Shown: positions 49,077 to 58,401, counted from the first letter of the stretch. The stretch is DNA of 64,000 nucleotides from a bacterium YEK0313 (GCA_000751295.2 CCMO02000001.1:2591501-2655500), one strand, 5' to 3'. The notes: generated from the sequence alone by a model not told the origin. Numbers and translations: made by a program.

Positions 49077-50056
49077 GCCGCCAGCATCCGCTCGACCGCG
49101 CGGCGGGCAGGGGCCATCAGTGGCGCCGCGATGGTCACTTCGTGCCGGTTCTCTTCCAGTGCCCGCCTGATATTGGCGAGCGTGATGCGCTTCATGTGCG
49201 GGCAGAGATTGCAGGGCCGGATGAAGTCGACATCCGGGTGCTGCACGGCGACGTTGTCGCTCATCGAGCATTCGGTGAGCAGCACGACCCGGGGCGGCTT
49301 GCGGCTGTCGACATAGTCGGACATGGCGGCGGTCGAGCCGGAGAAGTCGGCTTCGGCGACGACGGCCGGCGGGCATTCGGGATGGGCGAGAACCGTCACG
49401 CCGGGATGGTTGTCGCGCAGTTGCCTGACGTCGTCGGGCGTGAAGCGCTCGTGCACCTCGCAATGGCCCTTCCAGGCGATGATCTCGACATGCGTCTCGG
49501 CCGCAACGTTGCGCGCGAGATATTCGTCCGGCAGCATGATCACGCGGTCGGTGCCGAGCGCCTCGACGATCGCCCTGGCATTGCCGGAGGTGCAGCAGAT
49601 ATCGGATTCGGCCTTCACCGCGGCCGACGTGTTGACATAGGTGACGATCGGCACGCCCGGATGGCGCTGGCGCATCAGCCTGACGTCCGCGGGCGTGATC
49701 GAATCGGCCAGCGAGCACCCCGCGCCGAGATCCGGGATCAGCACGGTCTTGTCCGGGTTCAGCAGTTTCGCCGTCTCGGCCATGAAATGCACGCCGGCGA
49801 GCACGATCACGTCGGCCTCGACATCCATGGCCTTGCGCGCGAGCGCCAGGCTGTCGCCGACGAGGTCGGCGACGCAGTGGAAGATTTCGGGCGTCTGGTA
49901 GTTGTGGGCGAGAATGACCGCGTTGCGCGCACGCTTCAGCGCGAGAATGGCGTCGACATCGTCGGCAAAGGCCGGCCACTCGACCGGCGGAATGACCCTT
50001 CTCACCCGTTCGTAGAGCGGAGCGGTGCGCTCCAGCACGGCCTGGTCGGCTGCCAT
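49073..50056 (-). CDS. nadA: Quinolinate synthase
   Basis: 327 residues from the ATG at 50056. The [4Fe-4S] cysteines are visible in GAGCSLADS, TECSMSD and RPCNLCPHMK; other motifs are ILAHNYQTPEI, VHFMAETAKLLNPDK, YVNTSAAVKAESD and HPECPP. It condenses iminoaspartate with dihydroxyacetone phosphate. First gene of nadABC; two palindromic sites lie immediately upstream, before nadQ. An open upstream extension would run through them and is rejected. Confidence 0.96.
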   Translation of the reverse strand: MAADQAVLERTAPLYERVRRVIPPVEWPAFADDVDAILALKRARNAVILAHNYQTPEIFHCVADLVGDSLALARKAMDVEADVIVLAGVHFMAETAKLLNPDKTVLIPDLGAGCSLADSITPADVRLMRQRHPGVPIVTYVNTSAAVKAESDICCTSGNARAIVEALGTDRVIMLPDEYLARNVAAETHVEIIAWKGHCEVHERFTPDDVRQLRDNHPGVTVLAHPECPPAVVAEADFSGSTAAMSDYVDSRKPPRVVLLTECSMSDNVAVQHPDVDFIRPCNLCPHMKRITLANIRRALEENRHEVTIAAPLMAPARRAVERMLAA

Positions 50057-50061
50057 CGATT

Positions 50062-50107
50062 TATACTCCAATTGAGCATATGATGGCTTATGCTGATCCT
50101 GAGCATA
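50062..50107 (-). promoter_or_regulatory. Two tandem candidate NadQ operators
   Basis: Two 19-bp imperfect palindromes of identical design: TATACTC-N5-GAGCATA (50062-50080) and TATGCTG-N5-GAGCATA (50089-50107), centres 27 bp apart. They fill the 58-bp gap between nadQ and nadA. A TTGACA (50118-50113) just upstream on the nadA strand could be its -35. Control by NadQ is inferred from position and from the known NadQ-nadABC link in alphaproteobacteria. Confidence 0.75.
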
Positions 50108-50114
50108 AAGAATG

Positions 50115-51071
50115 TCAAGGCCTGGAGAGAGGCAGCTTGGTGCCGGCCACCGCACGCTCGGCGAGCACGGCATGGCGGAAGCGGAACAGCTTGGCGGGGC
50201 GGCCGCCGGTGTCGGCCGCGATCGCGCCGGTTTCCTCGACGAGGTCCTGCTGCTCGATCAGGCGGCGGAAGTTCTGCTTGTGCAGGGGATGGCCGGCGAG
50301 CGCCTCGACCGTGCGCTGGAGCTGCAGCAGCGTGAAGGCCGGCGGCATCAGCTCGAAGACGACCGGCCGGTACTTGATCTTGGCGCGCAGGCGGGCGAGG
50401 CCGGTCGCAAGGATGCGGCGGTGATCGCCGCGCATGATCCGGCCGGGAATGGCCGGCGCCGTGCCCGGCGGCTGTTCGCGTTGCGCTTCCGCGACGAGGC
50501 CGGCTTCGTAGAGCAGCTCGTAGCGTTGCAGCACCAGCTCCTCGTTCCAGCTCCGTCCGGCGAGGCCGAAGGTGATGGCGACGCGCTGGCGCCGCTCCTG
50601 CACCGCGCGCTCACCGTCGCCGGTCGTGGCCCAGGCCTCCAGCCGCGGCGCCAGCACCCGCTCCAGCATGGCCGGCGGACCGGCCCGGAAATCCTCCCAG
50701 GGAAAATAGTCGTACCAGCTGCGCCAGCCGGCGCCGTCGCCGCTGCCCGGTTCCTCCCGGGTCAGGCCGAGATAGCTGATCGAGATCACCCGATGGTCGG
50801 GATCCTCGCCCGACCGGTCGCGGTCGGCGAAAGTGTAGAGCTGCTCGACATAGCCGAGCGGGTGGGCGGTCTGTTCCTCCACCCAGCTCCTGAGGCCCGA
50901 TTGCAGCGAACGATGGCTGAGCGCGAACGGGCCGGAGGGCAGGGCGCTGCCGTCCTGGATGGTCATGACGCGCGGTTCGCCGCCGGTCACGGCCACCAGC
51001 ACGGCGATCAGGTCGGCGGCGACCGACCGGGCGGCCGGGGCCGTCGAGGCGCGCTTCGGCTGGCCGCGCAT
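50115..51071 (-). CDS. nadQ: NAD biosynthesis regulator NadQ (NrtR-like, COG4111 type)
   Basis: 318 residues. The N-terminal part (about 20-200) is a degenerate Nudix-like domain (VEQLYTFADRDRSGEDPDHRV, then ISISYLGLTREE) without a full Nudix box, as in NrtR-type sensors. The C-terminal part (about 225-318) is a winged helix (VFELMPPAFTLLQLQRTVEAL, HKQNFRRLIEQQ, GGRPAKLFRFR). In Hyphomicrobiales such proteins repress nadABC. It lies upstream of nadA on the same strand with the operators between. Symbol by similarity and context. Confidence 0.85.
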   Translation of the reverse strand: MRGQPKRASTAPAARSVAADLIAVLVAVTGGEPRVMTIQDGSALPSGPFALSHRSLQSGLRSWVEEQTAHPLGYVEQLYTFADRDRSGEDPDHRVISISYLGLTREEPGSGDGAGWRSWYDYFPWEDFRAGPPAMLERVLAPRLEAWATTGDGERAVQERRQRVAITFGLAGRSWNEELVLQRYELLYEAGLVAEAQREQPPGTAPAIPGRIMRGDHRRILATGLARLRAKIKYRPVVFELMPPAFTLLQLQRTVEALAGHPLHKQNFRRLIEQQDLVEETGAIAADTGGRPAKLFRFRHAVLAERAVAGTKLPLSRP

Positions 51072-51249
51072 GGTGCTCCTGGCTCTCCCTCGTCACCGAT
51101 CCGCCGGACGGACCGTGGCGGCGATGTCGCCGCAAAGCGGCCGGCGAGGCAAGTGGTCTTCGACCGCCGTCCCGGCTTTTCACGGTTCTGCCTTGCGGCG
51201 GGCGGGCAACGTCAGGACCCGCCGCCGAGGCTTTGCAAAACACATCACG

Positions 51250-51262
51250 TGAAATATCATAC
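51250..51262 (+). promoter_or_regulatory. Shared 13-bp motif upstream of the first cupin gene
   Basis: TGAAATATCATAC at 51250-51262, 49 bp before the ATG at 51312. The same 13-mer stands, in the same orientation relative to its gene, upstream of the convergent cupin operon (54131-54119). A shared regulator is likely. Confidence 0.6.
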
Positions 51263-51311
51263 GCTCCGATCAATCGTCGGCGGATATCCCACGGCAGAAA
51301 GGCTCGACATC

Positions 51312-51710
51312 ATGACGCTTCCGGAAGGTGCTCCGAAGCTTGAGGAAATTCTCATTCAGACCGCGTCCGTGCCCTGGCGCGAGAAGTCGCTGAAGGGCGT
51401 GCACGAGAAGATGCTGTGGCGCGACGAGGCGACTGGCGCGAGCATCGCGCTGATCAGGTTCGAGAAGGGGGCGAGCATCCCGCAGCCGCACCTGCACGCC
51501 TCGAACCAGTTCATGTACTGCCTCAGCGGCCACTATGAATATACCGCCACGGGCGTGACCCTGAAGGCCGGCAGCTTCTACTGCAATCCCAAGGGCAATG
51601 TGCACGGGCCGACCCTCGCCCACGAGGAGACGGTGGTGCTCGAGATCTATGACGGTCCGCACTATCCGGAAAAGCCGTCCTGGTACACCGACGAGCGGGA
51701 CGCGCATTGA
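51312..51710 (+). CDS. Small cupin protein
   Basis: 132 residues from the ATG at 51312. Single cupin barrel: GASIPQPHLHASNQFMYCLS (metal histidines), HYEYTATGVTLKAGSFYCNP, GNVHGPTLAHEETV. Similar proteins occur in aromatic or organic-acid catabolic clusters as isomerases or dioxygenase-like enzymes; the substrate is not evident. First gene of an operon with an Ldh-family oxidoreductase 28 bp downstream. Confidence 0.85.
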   Translation: MTLPEGAPKLEEILIQTASVPWREKSLKGVHEKMLWRDEATGASIALIRFEKGASIPQPHLHASNQFMYCLSGHYEYTATGVTLKAGSFYCNPKGNVHGPTLAHEETVVLEIYDGPHYPEKPSWYTDERDAH

Positions 51711-51738
51711 TGGCGGCTCATGGCATGAGGGGGCGCTC

Positions 51739-52793
51739 ATGAGCGCCATGCTGACACTGCCGGCGGCCGATCTCGCGGCGCTGGCTCGCGACCTCCTGGC
51801 CGCGGCCGGCGCGCCCGCCGACAAGGCGCGCCTCGTCGCCGAGGCGCTGGTCGACGCCGACATCGAAGGGCTCGGGTCACATGGCCTGATGCTGCTGCCC
51901 ATGTATCTCGATCGCATCGGCGCGGGATCGGTCGCGCCGGCCGCCGAAGGACGGATCGTGTCGGATACCGGCGCGCAGATCGTGCTCGATGCCGAGAACG
52001 GCCTCGGCCACGTGACCGCCGTCCGCGCCGCCGCGCTCGCCGTGGAACGCGCCCGTAGACATGGTCTCGCGGCGGTTGCCGTGCGCAACGCCTTCCATTT
52101 CGGCGCCGCCGGCCGGTTCGCCCGGTCCATGGCCGAGGCCGGCTGCGTCGGCATCGTCATGGCCAATACCCGGCCGCTGATGCCGGCGCCGGGCGGCGCC
52201 GAGCGCGTGGTCGGCAACAATCCCGTCGCCATCGCCGTGCCCGGACCTGCCGCGCCGATCGTGCTCGACCTCGCCCTCAGCGCCGGCGCGATGGGCAAGA
52301 TCCGTCTCGCCGAAAGCCGCGGCGAGGCGATCGAGCCGGGCTGGGCGACGGATGCCGCGGGGCTGCCGACCACCGATCCGGCCGCGGCTATCGCCGGCAT
52401 GCTGCTGCCGGCGGGCGGAGCAAAGGGCTTCGGCCTTGCCGTCATGGTCGATCTCCTGACCGGCGGCCTCGCCTCGGGCGCGATCGGCGAGGCGGTGCGG
52501 CCGCTCTATGGCGATCTTTCCAAGCCCTATGGCTCGGCCAATCTGTTCCTGGCGATCGACATCGCCGGCTTCCGGCCGGTGGCCGACTTCGCCGCGGCGG
52601 CCGGGGCCTTCGCCGACCGCATCCGCGCCTCGCGCACCGCGCCAGGCGCAGGCCCCGTGCGCATGCCGGGCGACCGGGCGAGCGAGGCTCACCGCGCCTT
52701 TTCCGGCGACTGCCGCCTGGCGGCGGCGACCCGCGCCTCGCTCGCCCGGTCGCCCGGCTTGGCGTGGCGGTGCCGGCCTCGCTCACCGGCTGA
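51739..52793 (+). pseudogene. Ldh/Mdh-family NAD(P)-dependent oxidoreductase, frameshifted near its end
   Basis: The body is a type-2 malate/L-lactate dehydrogenase-like protein: DADIEGLGSHGLMLLPMYLD with catalytic His48, FHFGAAGRFA, MANTRPLMPAPGG, NNPVAIAVPGP, GGAKGFGLAVMVDLLTGGL. Near 52745-52760 the frame slips; the expected end RLGVAVPASLTG stands one frame over and stops at 52793, just before the convergent gene. 1055 nt is one short of a multiple of three; corrected length 351. Without correction the frame would run 430 bp into the opposite gene. Likely oxidises or reduces a 2-hydroxy/2-oxo acid. Confidence 0.82.
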
Positions 52794-52799
52794 GCCGGC

Positions 52800-53783
52800 T
52801 CACTCGATGCTGATCCGGGCTTTTGCGATGACATCGCGCCAGAGCCCGGTTTCGGCGTCGATCTGCCGCGCGAGTGCCGTCGCGCCGTCGGCGACGACGG
52901 TGACGCCGACCTGGCCGAGCTTCTGCCGGGTTTCGGTATCGGTCAGCGCCGCGACGACCGCGCCTTCGATCGCGCTGCGCAGGGTGGCCGGCGTTGCCTT
53001 CGGCGCGAGCAGCGCGAACCAGGCGCTGGTGTCGAAGCCGGCAAGGCCGGCCTCGGCCATGCCCGGCACGTCGGGCAGGAAGGGCGAGCGTGCCGCCGTG
53101 GTCACGGCGAGCGCGCGCAGCGTGCCGGCCCGGATCTGCTCGATGACCGATGGCAGGTTGTCGAACATCAGCTGGATCTGGCCGCCGACGAGATCGGAGA
53201 CGGCCGGCGCCGAGCCGCGATAGGGCACATGGGTCAGGCTGACGCCGGTCATCTGCTTGAACAGCTCGCCGTTGAGGTGGCCATTCGAGCCATTGCCTTG
53301 CGAACCGTAGCTGATCGCGTCCGGCTTCTCCTTGGCGAGCGCGATGAGCGCGGCGAGGCTGCGCGCCGGCAGCGCCGGATTGACCACCACCACATTGGGC
53401 ACGCTGCCGGTCCGGGTGATGGGCGCGAAATCGCGCGCGACGTCATAGCCGAGCGAACGGTAGAGCAGGGGATTGACGGTCAGGGCGCTGGAGGCGGTGG
53501 CGAGCAGGGTGTGGCCATCGGCCGGCGCGCGGGCGACGGCGGTCGCCCCGACCCCGCCATTGGCGCCCGGCCGGTTCTCGACGATGACGGGATGGGGCCA
53601 GGCGCCGCCGAGCTTCTGCGCGATCATCCGGGCGATGATGTCGCTGGTGCCGCCCGCCTGGTAGGGCGAGACGATGGTCACGGTGCGGCCGGGAAAGCCG
53701 CTGGCGGCGGTCGCCGTGGCACCGACGGCAAGGCCTGCGAAGGCGGCGCCTTGCAGCGCCGCGCGGCGGGAGAGGCGGATCAT
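52800..53783 (-). CDS. Tripartite tricarboxylate (Bug family) periplasmic binding protein
   Basis: 327 residues. A twin-arginine-like signal (LSRRAALQGAAFAGLAVGAT) is cut after about residue 27. The mature protein has the Bug/TctC features IVSPYQAGGTSDIIARM, VENRPGANGGVGA, NGHLNGELFKQMTG and HVPYRGSAPAVSDLVGG. These receptors bind carboxylates for TctAB transporters, absent here, or act as sensors. ATGA overlap with the upstream cupin gene shows coupling. Confidence 0.93.
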   Translation of the reverse strand: MIRLSRRAALQGAAFAGLAVGATATAASGFPGRTVTIVSPYQAGGTSDIIARMIAQKLGGAWPHPVIVENRPGANGGVGATAVARAPADGHTLLATASSALTVNPLLYRSLGYDVARDFAPITRTGSVPNVVVVNPALPARSLAALIALAKEKPDAISYGSQGNGSNGHLNGELFKQMTGVSLTHVPYRGSAPAVSDLVGGQIQLMFDNLPSVIEQIRAGTLRALAVTTAARSPFLPDVPGMAEAGLAGFDTSAWFALLAPKATPATLRSAIEGAVVAALTDTETRQKLGQVGVTVVADGATALARQIDAETGLWRDVIAKARISIE

Positions 53784-54097
53784 CCGGCCTGCCCCCCGGC
53801 GTTCTTCAGCTCCACTAGGATGTTGCGGTAGGTCCAGCCGCTGGTATTGACCAGTTCGTGCGGCGCGCCGGGCATGCGCCACAGGGCCTGGCCGGGCTGC
53901 TCGGCGGTCTTCACGACGCGCCCGTCCTTCCAGTGCATCTCGTTGCTGCCTTCGGTGAGCGGAATCACCAGATAGGGCAGTTCGTGGACGTGCCAGGGCT
54001 GGCGTTCGCCGGGATCGAGCGTCAGGCCCCAGACCCGCACGAACTCGTTCTCGAAGATGATCTCGTCGCCGATCTGGCCCAGGCTTTCGTCGCTCAT
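53780..54097 (-). CDS. Small cupin protein
   Basis: 105 residues: FENEFVRVWGLTLDPGERQP, WHVHELPYLVIPLTEG (metal histidines) and the PHELVNTSG turn. One cupin barrel, enzyme or binding role unknown. It leads the Bug-receptor operon, converging on the cupin-Ldh operon, and shares the upstream 13-mer with it; the four genes probably serve one carboxylate pathway. Confidence 0.87.
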   Translation of the reverse strand: MSDESLGQIGDEIIFENEFVRVWGLTLDPGERQPWHVHELPYLVIPLTEGSNEMHWKDGRVVKTAEQPGQALWRMPGAPHELVNTSGWTYRNILVELKNAGGQAG

Positions 54098-54118
54098 GCG
54101 CTCGGCTCCCGCTGCTTA

Positions 54119-54131
54119 GTATGATATTTCA
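54119..54131 (-). promoter_or_regulatory. Shared 13-bp motif upstream of the second cupin gene
   Basis: Complement of TGAAATATCATAC, 21 bp before the ATG at 54097 on the minus strand; exact match to the motif at 51250-51262. Together the two sites bracket the four-gene cluster. Confidence 0.6.
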
Positions 54132-54237
54132 GGCAAAATATGAGTTGGGCGGCGGGAAGTAAAGCGCTCCGAACCGCATGGCACGGCTGCTGTTGCACCG
54201 GGCCGGCGAGGGGGCGCAGACATGCAGTCTGCGCCGC

Positions 54238-54693
54238 TCAGAACGGCAGCGCCACCTCCGTCTTGATCTCCTTCAGGATCACGTTGCTGCGCACGTGGCG
54301 GATGCCCGGCAGGCGGAACATGAACTCGTCCAGGAAGCGGTTGTAGGCCTCCATGTCGCGGGCGACGACACGCAGGTGATAATCCGCATCCCCGGTTGTG
54401 GCGAAACATTCGAGCACGTCGGGCCGCGCCTTCACGCGCGACACGAACTGCTCGACGAAGGTCGCATCGTGCCGTTCCAGCGAGACGTGAATGACCGCCG
54501 ACATGGCAAAGCCCGCGCGCTCGCGGTCGACGAGCGCGGTGTAGCGCTGCACCACGCCGGCCTCTTCCAGCCCTCGCACCCGCCGCCAGCAGGCGGAGGC
54601 CGACATGCCGACGGCCTCCGCGATCTGCTGGTTGGTGGCACGCGCATCCGCCTGTAGATGGCGCAGGATCCGTTCGTCCTGGGGTTCGAGCAT
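54238..54693 (-). CDS. Lrp/AsnC family transcriptional regulator
   Basis: 151 residues. N-terminal helix-turn-helix LDERILRHLQADARATNQQI-like segment (here LEPQDERILRHLQADAR, then AEAVGMSASACWRRVRGLEEAG) and a C-terminal RAM domain (VLECFATTGDADYHLRVVARDM). It is divergent from the indolepyruvate oxidoreductase gene, with 163 bp between that contain several GGATT/GGAAT-like repeats. An amino acid, perhaps aromatic or branched, is the probable effector. Confidence 0.93.
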   Translation of the reverse strand: MLEPQDERILRHLQADARATNQQIAEAVGMSASACWRRVRGLEEAGVVQRYTALVDRERAGFAMSAVIHVSLERHDATFVEQFVSRVKARPDVLECFATTGDADYHLRVVARDMEAYNRFLDEFMFRLPGIRHVRSNVILKEIKTEVALPF

Positions 54694-54856
54694 GATCGGC
54701 CTCGCCTTGCGCGGGAGCAGTTGGAGGAATTATCCAGGATTCCGGGAGATTTGGAAGGATTGACCGATCGAGCCGCTGGCGGCCGCAAGATTGGACGAAA
54801 ATTCCGACCCGCCGGGCCGATAATGAGCGAAACGCCATCAGCCCGGGGACAATGCC

Positions 54857-57800
54857 ATGACGACGGCGCTCGCCGACTATCGGCTGGCAGATCGCTATGC
54901 GGCCACCGAAGGCCGTGTCTTCCTGACCGGCACCCAGGCGCTGGTCCGCATCGTGCTGGACCAGGCCCGGCGCGATCGCGCCGCGGGCCTTGCCACCGCC
55001 GGTTTCGTCTCGGGCTACCGCGGCTCGCCGCTCGGCGCCGTCGATCTCGAACTGTGGCGGGCCAAGGCTCTGCTCGCCGAGCACCGCATCGAGTTCCTGC
55101 CGGCGGTGAACGAGGATCTCGCGGCGACCGCCGTGCTCGGTTCGCAGCAGGTGGAGGGCAACCCGAAACGCGACGTCCAAGGCGTGTTCGGCCTTTGGTA
55201 CGGCAAGGGGCCGGGCGTCGACCGCGCGGGCGACGCGCTCAAGCACGGCAATGCCTACGGCTCGTCGCCCCATGGCGGCGTGCTGGTCGTTGCCGGCGAC
55301 GACCATGGCTGCGTCTCCTCCTCCATGCCGCACCAGTCCGACGTCGCCTTCATGAGCTGGTTCATGCCGACGCTCAACCCGGCCGATATCGGCGAATATC
55401 TGAGCTTCGGCGCCTATGGCTACGCGCTGAGCCGCTTCTCCGGCATGTGGGTCGGCTTCAAGGCGATTTCCGAAACGGTTGAATCGGGCGGATCCGTCGT
55501 GCTGCCGGCCGAGCGGCGTTTCGCCGTGCCCGATTTCGTCAGTCCGCCCGGCGGCCTGCACTACCGATGGCCCGACCTGCCGGGACCGCAGATCGAGGAG
55601 CGGATGGAGGCGAAGAAGCACGCGACCTATGCCTTCGCCCGTGCCAATCCGATCGACCGGCCGATCTATGGCGTGGCGGGCGCGACCTTCGGCATCGTCA
55701 CCACCGGCAAGGGCCATCTCGACCTGATGGAGGCCTTGCGGCTCATCGGTCTCGACGAGGCGGCCTGCCGCCGCATCGGCATCGACATCTACAAGGTCGG
55801 CATGGTCTGGCCGCTGGCGCTGCACGATGCGCTCGAATTCGTCCGCGGCAAGCGCGAGATCCTGGTGATCGAGGAAAAGCGCGGCATCATCGAAAGCCAG
55901 TTCAAGGAATATTTCTACGATTATCCGGGCGCCAAGCCCGATCGCATGGTCGGCAAGCACGACGAGACCGGCGCGAGGCTGGTCTCCTGGATCGGCGAGC
56001 TGTCGCCGCGCATGCTGGCGCCGATCGTCGCGGCACGGCTCGACGCGATCTTTCCCGGGCTCGGCCTCGCCGCCCGCGCCGAGGCGCTGCGTCCGGCGCC
56101 CGAGCGCATCATCACGGTCGCGGGCGCGACCCGTACGCCCTATTTCTGCTCGGGCTGCCCGCACAACAGCTCGACGCGCGTGCCGGAGGGGTCCCAGGCG
56201 CTCGCCGGCATCGGCTGCCATTTCATGGCGAGCTGGATGGACCGCGAGACCACCTCGCTGATCCAGATGGGCGGCGAGGGCGTCAACTGGGCGGCCGCCT
56301 CGCGGTTCACCGGCCGCGGCCACGTGTTCCAGAATCTCGGCGAGGGCACCTATTACCATTCCGGCTCGATGGCGATCCGCCAGGCCATCGCGGCGAAGGC
56401 CAACATCACCTACAAGATCCTCTACAACGACGCGGTGGCGATGACCGGCGGCCAGCCGGTGGACGGGCCGATCAGCGTCCAGGCCATCGCCCACGGCGTG
56501 CGCGCGGAGGGCGTCGCGCGCATCGCGCTGGTCTCCGACGATCCGTCCAAGTTCCGCGCGAGCGACCTGCCGGACGGCGTGACGCTGCATCACCGGCGGA
56601 GCCTCGATGCGGTGCAGCGCGAATTGCGCGACATCGCCGGCGTGACCGTCCTGATCTACGATCAGGCCTGCGCCACCGAAACCCGCCGCCGGCGCAAGCG
56701 CGGCGAGGTTCCCGATCCCGCCCGCTTCGCCGTCATCAACGACCTCGTCTGCGAGGGCTGCGGCGACTGCTCGGTGGCCTCGAACTGCCTCAGCGTCGAA
56801 CCGAAGGACACGCCGTTCGGCCGGAAGCGGCAGATCAACCTGTCGTCCTGCAACAAGGATTTTTCCTGTCTCGACGGCTTCTGCCCGAGCTTCGTGACGG
56901 TGGAGGGCGGGCGCCGGCGGGCGCGCGGCGGCTCCGGCCTCGACGCGGTGGCCGAGGCCGCGCGGCTCGGCGAGCCGGCGCGGCCGTCGCTCGAGCAGCC
57001 CTACGATCTGATCGTGACAGGGGTCGGCGGCACCGGGGTCATCACGGTAGGCGCCCTGATCGCCATGGCCGGACATCTGGAGGGCAGGGGCGCTTCGGTT
57101 CTCGACTTCACCGGCTTCGCCCAGAAATTCGGCCCGGTGATCAGCTATCTCAGGCTGGCGAAGACGCCGGCGGAGCTGCACCAGGTGCGTGTCGACCAGG
57201 GCGCGGCCGACGCCCTGATCGGCTGCGACATGGTGGTAAGCTCCGCGCCCAAGGCGTCCGGCACCTATCGCCGCGGCATGAAGGCGGTGATCAACACGGC
57301 GGAAATGCCGACCGGCGACATCGTGCGCCGGCGCGATGCCGATCTTGGCGCCGCCTTGCGGCTCGCCGCCATCGACGACCGGCTGGGCGAGGGCAATGTC
57401 GCAAGGCTCGACGCCAACAGGATGGCCGAAACCCTCATGGGCGACGGTGTCTATGCCAATATGATCATGCTGGGCTTTGCCTTCCAGCAGGGGCTCGTGC
57501 CGCTCTCGGCCGCAGCCATCGGGCGCGCCATCGACCTGAACGGCGTCGCGGTCGAGCGCAACCACCAGGCCTTCGCCTGGGGCCGCCTCGCGAGCGCCGC
57601 GCCGGACCGGCTCGCCCGGGCGCTCGGCGCCGAGGCCGAGCCTGCGGAGACGCTGGACCGGCTCGTGGCGCGACGGGTCGAATTTCTGACCGCCTACCAG
57701 GACGCGGCCTATGCCGAACGCTATCGGGCCCGGATCGCGGCGGTTCGAAGCGCGGAAGCGCGGTTCGGCCGCGAGCGCCTGACTGCGGCGGCCGCCCGGT

Positions 57801-58318
57801 CGCTGTTCAAGCTGATGGCCTACAAGGACGAATACGAGGTGGCCCGCCTGCATATGGCGACCGGCTTCCGCGAGGCGCTGGCACGCGACTTCGAAGGCGA
57901 TTTCAAGATCGCCTATCACCTGGCGCCGCCGCTCCTGTCCTTCGGCCGGGACGCCCGCGGCCGGCCGTTGAAGCGGCGTTTTGGCCCCTGGATCGCCGGG
58001 CCGCTGCGGCTGCTCGCCGGCCTGCGGCGGCTGCGCGGCACGGCCTTCGATCCCTTCGGCTATCTCGCCGAGCGGCGCGCCGAGCGGGACCTCATCGACT
58101 GGTTCGAGACGACGCTCGACGATCTCGTCGAACGGCTCGATGGGGTCGATCCCGACGAGGCTGTCGCGATCGCGGCGGCGCCCATGGACATCAGGGGCTT
58201 CGGCCCGGTGAAGGACGAGGCGATGAAGCGGGTGCGGGCCGATGTCGCCGACCGGCTGGCCCGGCTCGCCGCCGGCCGAAGCGGGCCGGCAATGCCGGCC
58301 GAGCGCGTCGGCGGGTAG
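54857..58318 (+). CDS. Indolepyruvate ferredoxin oxidoreductase, fused alpha-beta form
   Basis: 1153 residues. Order: N-terminal pyrimidine-binding half (FVSGYRGSPLGAVDLEL, LPAVNEDLAATAVLGSQQ), TPP-binding half with FCSGCPHNSST near 430 and GGEGVNWAAAS, an inserted iron-sulfur motif CEGCGDCSVASNC near 631-643, then the gamma-type domain TGVGGTGVITVGALIAMAG and a long C-terminal helical tail. It oxidatively decarboxylates aryl 2-oxo acids to acyl-CoA using ferredoxin, downstream of aromatic amino-acid transamination. It is divergent from an Lrp-type gene, which probably controls it. The very long open frame opposite is a composition artefact. Confidence 0.95.
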   Translation: MTTALADYRLADRYAATEGRVFLTGTQALVRIVLDQARRDRAAGLATAGFVSGYRGSPLGAVDLELWRAKALLAEHRIEFLPAVNEDLAATAVLGSQQVEGNPKRDVQGVFGLWYGKGPGVDRAGDALKHGNAYGSSPHGGVLVVAGDDHGCVSSSMPHQSDVAFMSWFMPTLNPADIGEYLSFGAYGYALSRFSGMWVGFKAISETVESGGSVVLPAERRFAVPDFVSPPGGLHYRWPDLPGPQIEERMEAKKHATYAFARANPIDRPIYGVAGATFGIVTTGKGHLDLMEALRLIGLDEAACRRIGIDIYKVGMVWPLALHDALEFVRGKREILVIEEKRGIIESQFKEYFYDYPGAKPDRMVGKHDETGARLVSWIGELSPRMLAPIVAARLDAIFPGLGLAARAEALRPAPERIITVAGATRTPYFCSGCPHNSSTRVPEGSQALAGIGCHFMASWMDRETTSLIQMGGEGVNWAAASRFTGRGHVFQNLGEGTYYHSGSMAIRQAIAAKANITYKILYNDAVAMTGGQPVDGPISVQAIAHGVRAEGVARIALVSDDPSKFRASDLPDGVTLHHRRSLDAVQRELRDIAGVTVLIYDQACATETRRRRKRGEVPDPARFAVINDLVCEGCGDCSVASNCLSVEPKDTPFGRKRQINLSSCNKDFSCLDGFCPSFVTVEGGRRRARGGSGLDAVAEAARLGEPARPSLEQPYDLIVTGVGGTGVITVGALIAMAGHLEGRGASVLDFTGFAQKFGPVISYLRLAKTPAELHQVRVDQGAADALIGCDMVVSSAPKASGTYRRGMKAVINTAEMPTGDIVRRRDADLGAALRLAAIDDRLGEGNVARLDANRMAETLMGDGVYANMIMLGFAFQQGLVPLSAAAIGRAIDLNGVAVERNHQAFAWGRLASAAPDRLARALGAEAEPAETLDRLVARRVEFLTAYQDAAYAERYRARIAAVRSAEARFGRERLTAAAARSLFKLMAYKDEYEVARLHMATGFREALARDFEGDFKIAYHLAPPLLSFGRDARGRPLKRRFGPWIAGPLRLLAGLRRLRGTAFDPFGYLAERRAERDLIDWFETTLDDLVERLDGVDPDEAVAIAAAPMDIRGFGPVKDEAMKRVRADVADRLARLAAGRSGPAMPAERVGG

Positions 58319-58401
58319 GTCGCCGTCCGCGGCCTGTGCGCGGCGGCACAGGCCCGGCCGCGCCGGGATGACATGGTCTCCCACCGGTCAGGGAGAACGC
58401 C

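Noticed and set aside
54116..58384. A 1422-codon open frame on the minus strand opposite the indolepyruvate oxidoreductase gene
   Set aside because: It is exactly antisense to a well-conserved protein; its sequence is rich in Arg, Ala, His and Asp and has no fold pattern. G+C-rich third positions keep the opposite frame open.
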